From positions 1-6,831 of the forward strand of contig SFNC01000101.1 of NCBI GenBank assembly GCA_004554255.1: a stretch of 6,831 nucleotides of DNA, read 5' to 3'. The notes beneath the pieces are model-generated. The model was given only the letters and a program-made list of their open reading frames with translations. It was not told the origin of the DNA and made no database searches. Made by a program: the position numbers and the translations under genes. The DNA comes from Bacteroidales bacterium. Lineage in GTDB: Bacteria > Bacteroidota > Bacteroidia > Bacteroidales > Muribaculaceae. Below, in pieces: positions 1-5,955 of this stretch (its first letter is position 1; each line of letters begins with the position of its first letter).

Positions 1-94
1 CTAAGCGTGCTCTGTTTAATATGCAACTTCTCATCTTTACATTGGATAGAATAATATTTTTCCAAAAAAAACATAGCAAATCCGAAAGAATTAT

Positions 95-102
95 TAAATT
101 TG
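95..102 (+). promoter_or_regulatory. Probable Bacteroidota-type -7 promoter box
   Basis: TAAATTTG matches the Bacteroidota primary-sigma -7 consensus TAnnTTTG exactly and is followed by CACC, a common context for this box. Transcription would start around position 108, giving a leader of roughly 78 bases before the ATG at 186. No TTTG-like -33 element is visible at the expected spacing (about 72-76), so the promoter may be weak or helped by an activator. This is a consensus match only. Confidence 0.55.
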
Positions 103-140
103 CACCAATTACCAAAAACAAAACCTATTTGAAGAATAAG

Positions 141-168
141 AGTATTACCTTTTGAATAGATTAATACT
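141..168 (+). promoter_or_regulatory. Weak inverted repeat in the 5' leader
   Basis: AGTATTA (141-147) and TAATACT (162-168) are perfect 7-base reverse complements around a 14-base AT-rich loop, 17 bases before the start codon. In RNA this would be a marginal stem. As DNA it could be an operator half-site pair. In such AT-rich sequence it may be chance. Confidence 0.2.
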
Positions 169-185
169 TACATAACATAGAACAC

Positions 186-248
186 ATGTGTAGAATATTT
201 GCTTTAATTGTAACGGTGCTACTGGGATCGTTATCCCTTGTGGCAGCC
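186..248 (+). other. Signal peptide (signal peptidase I type)
   Basis: Residues 1-21 have a short basic start (Arg3), a hydrophobic core rich in Leu, Val and Ile, and a V-A-A site before Tyr22, which satisfies the small-residue -3/-1 rule. There is no cysteine at the cleavage point (Cys2 is at the extreme N-terminus), so this is not a lipoprotein signal, unlike many surface glycan-binding proteins of this phylum. Confidence 0.85.
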
Positions 249-3200
249 TACCCCACAAATCTATGGGTTGTAGGCAACATCAGCGACATGACCTGGAGTT
301 ACAACAACGCCGTCAAATGCGCTAACCTTGGCAACGGAAAGTACCAAGCGTTGGTCTATCGGGTGATGAACTCGAGTGGCGACAACAGCGGAAAGTACTA
401 CGGCAACTTCCGTCTCACCGAGACTTTAGGTGATAATGTAACAAACCGCAAAGTATACGGCTCGCCCGAATCGTCGATTGTCCGCTTTTCTAACGGACAA
501 AGCAAAACTCTGAAAGCGGCAACCGGCACGGTTACCGACTATGCGCTGCCCAACAAAGCAGGCAGTTACATGCTCACTATCGACTTGGCATCCAACACAA
601 TAACAGTCAACAGCAGTTACACTCCCGACGTGATGTATCTGCTTAGAAACATGAAAGACGGCAAGCCGCAAGACATCGCCGTGCAACTCAATCGGGTTGG
701 CACATCGCAGCAATACTCAGGCTCGGAATTGCCGATGAAGTTTCAGGCTGCCGACGGCTCAAATAAATGCTATTACTACGTTTCCGCCGCCAACGGCAAC
801 CAATGGTCGGTAATCAATGCCGAACGCTACGGACTCACAACGTCAATCCTTCTTGAGGACGGAACAGCGACACTCACATCGGGTGCGGAACTGGCGCTCT
901 TCACCAATAAAGAAGGTACTTTCGACGTCTCGTTCAACCGACAAACCAAACAGTTGACTATCAATCCTTCGCACCCCGATTTATATCTCGTCGGCACCGT
1001 CAACGGCATGACATGGGACCAACGCGGCAGCGGTGAGAAACTCAAATATGTGGCTTCGGAGAAATGCTACTACGCAACCATCGTGCCCAACGCATCGAAT
1101 CTGAGCGGCATAGCATTTGCTTTCACTTCGCGCGCCAACGGAAACGCATCCGACAGCGACAAACACCGCTATGCCGGTTCGGCGAGCAACCAAACTATCG
1201 CGGTCGGCTCGAACGTGCTTTGCCGCGGCGACGTCTACAACGTGACGTCGAGTTATGCCCTGCCGGCGGAATATCGCGGCGTGACGCTTTATGCCCGCAT
1301 AAGCCTCGACAACCAAACGATGCTCCTGCAAACGACGCCGTTTGCCAATTCCGACGCACCGAAGGTAAATCCCTACAACGAAGTGTGGTCGCCGAACGGA
1401 AAAATCGGCTTGGTGTCGACCATCGAAAACGGCAAGCCTTATTATAAGGTAATAAGCAACAACGAATGGGTGGTCAACAAATCGCCGCTCGGACTCGTTT
1501 CCGACGCTGTCGACTACACACAAAACCTGAAAATCATAAGCGCAGAATCGCGCCAAATAAACGAAACCTACTACCTACCGTCGGGAAAGACAAGCACTTA
1601 TGTGAATAATTGCCGCGAACTGACAATCCACTTGCAGACTGCAGCCGGACAGCCTTTCGACATCGTCTTCCGCGCGTCGAACGACGGCGTGGCGTTCCGC
1701 TATGTCATTCCGAACCAAAACGGCAAGTCGAGCATCATCATCAAAGACGAAGCCTCGGCAGTCAACCCGACAAGTTTCAAATACATACTCGGCTGCAAAT
1801 TTGCCAGCCAGAAAAGCTGGCCGAAAAACTTCCCGTACGAATCCTACTACGGACAATACGGCACATACGGAGAATTTACCAACTGGAATACGGCAGTGAC
1901 CGATGCTTCCGACCCGCGTTTCAACGAACCGGTGTTGGTCGGCTCGGGCAGTCAGAATATCCTCATCAGCGAGGCTGAAAACGTGGGCACCTACTCTATC
2001 TCGCTACTCAAGGCTTATTCGTCGCCGACAGGATGCTTAATGTGGCAACACGCCGGCGACAGCTACCAAGCATACAAAGAAGACGTTAAAAACAACCTTA
2101 CCGTAAAACTGCCGTTAGAGACGCCGTGGCGCACACTTCAGATAGGCGATTTGCCCACGATTTTTGCCTCTACGATGCAAGAAAACCTCTGCAAGCCATC
2201 GGTGGTTGCCGACATGTCGTGGATTGAACCCGGCACATCGTCGTGGGACTGGGGTGGCTCAGAGAACAAAGGTTACGGCAGCCTCTCTCGATTGGATGCC
2301 GACAAAAAGTATATCGATATGGCAGCCCGAATGGGTTGGAAATACGTGCTCGTAGACGGCGGTTGGAACGAAGCTGCCATCCGCAACACCGTGAAATATG
2401 CCGTGTCGAAAGGCGTAAAAGTGCTCCTCTGGGGCGACTCACGACTCGCGAAAACTACGGCTTTCTCCAACGAAAATATGGACGCAACGCTCCGAAAATG
2501 GAAAGAATGGGGCGTTAGCGGTGTGAAAATCGACTTCTGGGAAGACGACTCACGCGAAACGGCGGAACGCATGGAATTGCTACTCAAGCTCACAGCGAAA
2601 TATCAGATGAACGTCAACTTCCACGGCTGTACACGTCCCTCCGGACTTCGACGCACCTACCCGCACGTGCTTTCTTACGAAGGTATCCTGGGTGGCGAAA
2701 ACGTGTTCTTGTCGGAGAAAAACCGCGGCTTTATGACAACCAAGCACCACATCTGCAACTTGCTGACCCGCAACGTGGTCGGTCCGGCTGACTATACACC
2801 TATCGACTTCGCAATGGTGTCGGGCAGACTCAACCAAAACTTCTCGTTTGCACAAAACCTCGGTCTGAGCGTGGCTTACGAGAACGGACTGCTCCACATA
2901 ACCGAATCGTATCAGCATCTGTTGCCATACGGTCCGGCAGTTATCACAAAACGCATTCCGGCAACGTGGGACGAAAGTCGTTTGCTCGAAGGTGCGTTGT
3001 CGAAATATCTCACCATCGCACGCCGCAAAGGCAACGACTGGTGGCTCGCCGGGCTGACAGTGTCGGCTCGCACGGCAAACATCAACCTGTCGCAACTCAT
3101 TCCCGCAGGAAAGACCTACACAGCCTACATCTATCGCGACGGCGACAAGCGTAACAAAGTGGTGGTCGAAAAGAAGAGTGTGACCTCTGCCACAACGCTT

Positions 3201-5759
3201 TCGATTGCCGAAATCAACGAAGGCGGCTTCCTCGTTCAGATTTCGGAGAACGCCAACCTCGAAATGCCGGCAACAGAAACGACCTACGAGGCAGAATCGT
3301 CGGCTAACGAACTCAGCGAAGGCTTGACCGTCGAAACCGTCACCGACGCCGAACTGCCTTTCACTTCAGGCAACAAAATCGTCGGACAATTCGGCAAAGG
3401 TCGCAAACTCACGTTCAAAGGCATCAACGTGCCCAAAGACGACTTCTACACCGTTACCATCTACTACACCACCAAAGACGACCGCACGGCGGAATGTCTG
3501 GTCAACGGCACAAGCTTCGGCACGATAACCTTTACCGGCAACGGCATCGACTACCTTACCACAAATTGCTCGTGGATACACCTCGACGTTCCGTTTAAGG
3601 CAGGCGCAAACAACACATTCGCCCTCGTTTCGCCCTCCGGTGGTTGGTCGCCCGACATCGACCGCATCACCGTGTGCGCTCGACAATCGTCGAACATCAA
3701 CACCGACGTGCCCGACAATCTTTACGTTGTAGGCTCGGTATTCGGCTCGCAGTCGTGGAAAGACACTTACACCAAGTCGGACGTGTTCGAATGCTACAAC
3801 GCCGGCAACGGAATCTTCTACGTCAACCTGTGGACAAGCGATGCCACTAACCGCAACTCGTTCACCTTCTCGTCGACGCTCGGCGACAACGCCACAGTGA
3901 TGGCAAATCGCTATGGCGCAAGCAATGCCTCAACAACTCTCCAACCGGGCACGGCACGCCAATTCGTCGCAATCCCGTCGGCAGGCAACTACAAGTTCTC
4001 GCTGCCGAAGGCTAACACGATGTATTACGCTACCATCGACACACGAAAAGGTACAATCAGCGTCAGAGAAGCCGGCACTGGCGAACTGCCCGACGTTATC
4101 TACTTCGTCCACTCAACAAACATGCAGGCAACGTGGGACCTCTACGACGCATCGCAGCCTGCCGTAAGAAACAGCAACGGACAATATGTGTTCAAAGACG
4201 TGCACATCGTCAAAGAAGCCGACTACCAGAGCGGTTGGTATCGATTTGTTGCTTCGCCGACCGGTGCGGCTGGATGCAAGATTGACAACTTCTACGGCAC
4301 AAAACTGTCGAACGAACGCGATTCGTACGTCACCGCCGGCGACGAAATCCGACTCAACCGCGGCACTAACGAGAAGTCGTCGTTCACACCCTACGGCGTC
4401 TACGACATCGTTCTGTCGCCTACCGACAATCGCATTTACATTTCCGGCACAAAACCAATGCCCAACGATTTGTATCTCGTCGGTAACGTCAACGAGCGAA
4501 CCTACTCTTCGGCAAACGATGAACTCATCAAATGCCACAACGCAGGCAACGGCATCTACTACGTCACCATAAGTTACGCATCCGGAGCAACCGACGACGG
4601 CACGTTCTACTTCACGTCGAACTGCTGCGACCCGACGAATCCCAACTATAAGTATTGCGGCAACACGTCGTCAGAGGCAATCGCGATGGGCGAAACCAAA
4701 ACTTGCGGCGCCGCACTGCTCAACACGTCGGCTTGCTACGCACTCGGCGCAACCGGCAAGTATTACGCAACCATCGACCTCAACAACGGCACAGTGACAC
4801 TCGGCGACGAGCCTAACATACTCTACATTGTCCGCAATAAGGGTCTCGGCGAAATCTACGACTGCAACTGGAACCTCTTCGACGAACGCAACGTGCTCGT
4901 CAAAACCGCACCGAATCAATATTTCGGCAAAAACATCGTGCTGCCCGAAGAGAAATATACAAACAAGAGTTACTTCTGTTTCACCTCCGTACTTCCACGT
5001 CGCGACGTATCGGCATACGCATGGAATACCGTCAAATTAGACCGCTGGGGCGCTAACGAGGAAGCCGTTGCCGAATTCCCCACCGAGTCGTTAATCAACG
5101 ACCGTGAAGTGTACTACGGCATAACCTCCGGCACCTACAACATCATCGTCGACTTGGGCATCAACACCGTGTTGCTCTACGATGCCGCAACGGAAGAGTA
5201 CGAAGGCTTCAAAATCCGACTAATCAACGGTCGCGCAGCCGACACAACCTACAACGGCACAAAACTCAAACTCGGCTATAGCGGCACTACCGAATATCAC
5301 GTTGCCAGCTTCGTTCCCGCATGGAATATCGGCTACGTAAACGATTGGCCGCAAGTGCTCGTCGAGAAAGACGGAATAATGCTTATGCACGGCAAGCAAG
5401 GCGAAGAATACATCAGCAGTGACGACTACTGCGCAATCAGCACCGACAAATCGTTCACCGGCAGAACTTACCTCAATCCGGAATTAGGTCCGTTCTATAG
5501 CTTGGTAGTCGAGGTCGACAACGGCGCAATGCGAATGATTATGAGGAAAAATGCAACCGCAGTCGACAAGATTGAGTCGAACGACGGCATCGACATCCGC
5601 AGCGGCGCAGGCTATATCAAAGTGACCGGCGTCGACACGTATACAATCACGTCGATAAGTGGAATTTCGACCACATCAGGCACCGAAACCACTTACGTCG
5701 CTCCGGGATTCTACATCGTAAAAGCCGGCGACAAGATTGAAAAAGTGGTTGTCAGGTAG
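186..5759 (+). CDS. Giant secreted multimodular GH97 glycoside hydrolase (retaining type, predicted alpha-galactosidase-like) with CBM35-like and repeated accessory modules
   Basis: An intact 1857-residue protein, against about 650-700 for ordinary GH97 enzymes. ATG 186 is the first start after an in-frame TAA at 162; no Shine-Dalgarno is seen, as is usual in Bacteroidota. Order: signal peptide 1-21; accessory modules A1 (22-146), B1 (148-262), A2 (264-396); GH97 N-, catalytic and C-domains (about 397-1020); CBM35-like module (1034-1166); A3 (1176-1300), B2 (1302-1424), A4 (1426-1542), B3 (1543-1673); an unassigned module (1675-1794); a T9SS-like tail (1796-1857). D783 in GVKIDFW and E838 in YEGILGGE fit the nucleophile and acid/base of retaining GH97, which cleave terminal alpha-galactosyl or beta-L-arabinopyranosyl residues. 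It should act outside the cell. GH97 membership is firm; substrate is inferred from the branch. The gene seems monocistronic, with no SusC/SusD neighbour in view. Confidence 0.93.
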   Translation: MCRIFALIVTVLLGSLSLVAAYPTNLWVVGNISDMTWSYNNAVKCANLGNGKYQALVYRVMNSSGDNSGKYYGNFRLTETLGDNVTNRKVYGSPESSIVRFSNGQSKTLKAATGTVTDYALPNKAGSYMLTIDLASNTITVNSSYTPDVMYLLRNMKDGKPQDIAVQLNRVGTSQQYSGSELPMKFQAADGSNKCYYYVSAANGNQWSVINAERYGLTTSILLEDGTATLTSGAELALFTNKEGTFDVSFNRQTKQLTINPSHPDLYLVGTVNGMTWDQRGSGEKLKYVASEKCYYATIVPNASNLSGIAFAFTSRANGNASDSDKHRYAGSASNQTIAVGSNVLCRGDVYNVTSSYALPAEYRGVTLYARISLDNQTMLLQTTPFANSDAPKVNPYNEVWSPNGKIGLVSTIENGKPYYKVISNNEWVVNKSPLGLVSDAVDYTQNLKIISAESRQINETYYLPSGKTSTYVNNCRELTIHLQTAAGQPFDIVFRASNDGVAFRYVIPNQNGKSSIIIKDEASAVNPTSFKYILGCKFASQKSWPKNFPYESYYGQYGTYGEFTNWNTAVTDASDPRFNEPVLVGSGSQNILISEAENVGTYSISLLKAYSSPTGCLMWQHAGDSYQAYKEDVKNNLTVKLPLETPWRTLQIGDLPTIFASTMQENLCKPSVVADMSWIEPGTSSWDWGGSENKGYGSLSRLDADKKYIDMAARMGWKYVLVDGGWNEAAIRNTVKYAVSKGVKVLLWGDSRLAKTTAFSNENMDATLRKWKEWGVSGVKIDFWEDDSRETAERMELLLKLTAKYQMNVNFHGCTRPSGLRRTYPHVLSYEGILGGENVFLSEKNRGFMTTKHHICNLLTRNVVGPADYTPIDFAMVSGRLNQNFSFAQNLGLSVAYENGLLHITESYQHLLPYGPAVITKRIPATWDESRLLEGALSKYLTIARRKGNDWWLAGLTVSARTANINLSQLIPAGKTYTAYIYRDGDKRNKVVVEKKSVTSATTLSIAEINEGGFLVQISENANLEMPATETTYEAESSANELSEGLTVETVTDAELPFTSGNKIVGQFGKGRKLTFKGINVPKDDFYTVTIYYTTKDDRTAECLVNGTSFGTITFTGNGIDYLTTNCSWIHLDVPFKAGANNTFALVSPSGGWSPDIDRITVCARQSSNINTDVPDNLYVVGSVFGSQSWKDTYTKSDVFECYNAGNGIFYVNLWTSDATNRNSFTFSSTLGDNATVMANRYGASNASTTLQPGTARQFVAIPSAGNYKFSLPKANTMYYATIDTRKGTISVREAGTGELPDVIYFVHSTNMQATWDLYDASQPAVRNSNGQYVFKDVHIVKEADYQSGWYRFVASPTGAAGCKIDNFYGTKLSNERDSYVTAGDEIRLNRGTNEKSSFTPYGVYDIVLSPTDNRIYISGTKPMPNDLYLVGNVNERTYSSANDELIKCHNAGNGIYYVTISYASGATDDGTFYFTSNCCDPTNPNYKYCGNTSSEAIAMGETKTCGAALLNTSACYALGATGKYYATIDLNNGTVTLGDEPNILYIVRNKGLGEIYDCNWNLFDERNVLVKTAPNQYFGKNIVLPEEKYTNKSYFCFTSVLPRRDVSAYAWNTVKLDRWGANEEAVAEFPTESLINDREVYYGITSGTYNIIVDLGINTVLLYDAATEEYEGFKIRLINGRAADTTYNGTKLKLGYSGTTEYHVASFVPAWNIGYVNDWPQVLVEKDGIMLMHGKQGEEYISSDDYCAISTDKSFTGRTYLNPELGPFYSLVVEVDNGAMRMIMRKNATAVDKIESNDGIDIRSGAGYIKVTGVDTYTITSISGISTTSGTETTYVAPGFYIVKAGDKIEKVVVR
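249..1373 (+). repeat. N-terminal accessory modules A1-B1-A2 of the GH97 protein
   Basis: Three modules of about 115-130 residues precede the catalytic core. A1 opens with NLWVVGN and A2 with DLYLVGT, and A1 has C45-x-N-x-G-N-G-x-Y. Both A modules share a later FxxT/S...YG segment and end in a strand of the type I-(D/S)-L-x-(N/D)-x-T. B1 opens with DVMYLLRN. The LYLVG opening recalls beta-sandwich modules of SusE/SusF-type surface glycan-binding proteins, so binding to the substrate polysaccharide is a reasonable inference, but no binding residue can be named. A2 lacks the cysteine/NGNG motif and is the most diverged A copy. Confidence 0.6.
1374..3245 (+). other. GH97 catalytic region (N-domain, TIM barrel, C-domain)
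   Basis: Residues about 397-1020. The N-domain starts at EVWSPNGKI, typical for GH97, and contains the YYGQYGTYGEF region. The barrel begins near the SWDWGG and YVLVDGGWN segments (about 690-725). GVKIDFW carries D783, the expected nucleophile of retaining GH97. NFHGCTRPSGLRRTYP is a family signature, followed by YEGILGGE with E832 (probable calcium ligand) and E838 (acid/base). The 55-residue spacing D783-E838 equals that recalled for BtGH97b (D415-E470), and the six-residue spacing E832-E838 equals that recalled for SusB (E526-E532). The all-beta C-domain ends near GGFLVQIS. SusB-type inverting enzymes lack the Asp, so an alpha-glucosidase of that type is unlikely. Confidence 0.88.
3285..3683 (+). 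other. CBM35-like carbohydrate-binding module
   Basis: Residues about 1034-1166 start with YEAESSANELSEG, the usual first strand of CBM35/CBM6-type beta-sandwiches with acidic calcium ligands. The module continues with a glycine-rich loop (IVGQFGKGRKL), a VNG turn, and ends in PDIDRITV, where D1157 and D1159 lie on the typical last strand. CBM35 members bind uronic acids, mannans or alpha-galactosides. The ligand here cannot be read from sequence. Its place directly after the GH97 C-domain suggests it helps position the catalytic core on substrate. Confidence 0.65.
3711..5204 (+). repeat. C-terminal accessory modules A3-B2-A4-B3 of the GH97 protein
   Basis: Two A-B pairs, residues 1176-1300/1302-1424 and 1426-1542/1543-1673. 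A3 (NLYVVGS...C1203-YNAGNG) and A4 (DLYLVGN...C1450-HNAGNG) are close to each other and to A1; both end with YYATID. The DNA of the motif is also similar (from 3795 and from 4536), so A3 and A4 are probably a tandem duplication. B modules open with (D/N)-(V/I)-(I/L)-Y-(F/I)-V and are more diverged: B2 has DVIYFVHS and B3 has NILYIVRN. The pattern mirrors A1-B1-A2 on the other side of the enzyme core. Function is unproven; glycan binding or spacer roles are the likely options. Confidence 0.6.
5208..5567 (+). other. Unassigned penultimate module
   Basis: Residues about 1675-1794, beginning FKIRLINGRAADTTYNG. It has alternating hydrophobic strands and aromatic residues (W, Y, F in the FVPAWNIGYVNDWPQVLVE stretch), fitting another small beta-sandwich, but it lacks the A opening (LYLVG) and the B opening. 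I do not recognise its family. Exposed tryptophans could contact sugar, which is only a guess. Confidence 0.4.
5571..5756 (+). other. T9SS type A-like C-terminal sorting tail
   Basis: The last 62 residues run from IESNDGIDIRSGAG through a VAPGFYIVKAGDK turn to KVVVR-stop. This resembles the end of the type IX secretion (Por) C-terminal domain, with its PG-x-Y-(I/L)-V-(K/R) and K-V-V-(V/I)-(K/R) strands. It would send the enzyme through the T9SS to the cell surface or medium. It is slightly shorter than the usual 70-80 residues and could be a relic in a species without a full T9SS. No T9SS genes are in the window. Confidence 0.6.
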
Positions 5760-5881
5760 CACGCCGGAAAAGGCGCGCGTGATTGACCCCTTCGGGCACG
5801 CGGGATTTGACCCCTCGGGCCGCAAGGGCAAAATATTGAAATTTATTACTGTCCGTAAAAAATTTTTGAGGCAGGCGAAAA
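5760..5881. other. Intergenic stretch after the GH97 gene: GC-rich block then AT-rich block
   Basis: No gene is seen. Positions 5761-5829 are GC-rich; 5830-5868 are AT-rich. CGCGTG (5776-5781) and CACGCG (5797-5802) form a short stem starting 17 bases after the stop codon, with a small nested CCC/GGG stem inside. No T run follows, so it is a poor intrinsic terminator, though it could slow ribosomes or nucleases. The border between host sequence and the insertion sequence should lie in or just after this stretch. Confidence 0.4.
5783..5820. repeat. Imperfect tandem repeat TTGACCCC(T)TCGGGC
   Basis: TTGACCCCTTCGGGC (5783-5797) recurs as TTGACCCCTCGGGC (5807-5820), one T shorter and 24 bases on. 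Both copies lie between the GH97 stop and the transposase. Role unknown. Confidence 0.7.
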
Positions 5882-5916
5882 TTAGGGCTGATTCCATTTG
5901 CAGGAGTCAGCCCTAA
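5882..5916 (+). promoter_or_regulatory. Strong hairpin upstream of the transposase start
   Basis: TTAGGGCTGA (5882-5891) and TCAGCCCTAA (5907-5916) are perfect complements. The stem extends inward through TTCC/GGAG with one T-G wobble to 14 pairs, closed by the 7-base loop ATTTGCA. The hairpin ends 39 bases before the transposase ATG and has no T run after it, so it is not a standard terminator. Several IS4-family elements (IS10, IS50) use leader hairpins to stop read-through transcripts from being translated into transposase; the same role is likely but unproven here. Confidence 0.7.
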
Positions 5917-5955
5917 ATGGTTATTTTGGTGTCGCCAAACAAACCATGAATAACC

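Noticed and set aside
3..155. Plus-strand frame open from the window edge to TGA at 153-155, a possible end of an upstream gene
   Set aside because: It is AT-rich, Lys/Ile/Asn/Phe-heavy, unlike the codon use of the neighbouring gene, and it contains the probable promoter box. No domain is recognisable.
1064..1447. Plus-strand frames in other registers (for example 1064-1447, 1610-1978, 4186-4572)
   Set aside because: These are Arg-, Pro- and Thr/Ser-rich translations of the GH97 gene read out of frame. The GH97 frame is uninterrupted across all of them, so there is no frameshift to explain.
2580..3095. Antisense open frames within the GH97 gene, the longest being 191 codons at 981-1556 and 171 codons at 2580-3095 on the minus strand
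   Set aside because: They lie opposite a clear, conserved protein. The gene uses many TCG, CGC and GAC codons, which keeps antisense frames free of stops. Their products are rich in Arg, Val and Cys and resemble no family.
249..5204. Repeated segments as a CRISPR array or DNA satellite
   Set aside because: The repeats are about 120-codon protein modules with diverged DNA, not short direct repeats with spacers.
5776..5802. Intrinsic terminator for the GH97 gene
   Set aside because: The stem is only 6 pairs with a large irregular interior and is not followed by a T run.
5861..5868. AATTTTTG as a -7 promoter box for the transposase
   Set aside because: One mismatch to TAnnTTTG in an AT-rich run and no convincing -33 partner; too weak to list as a feature.
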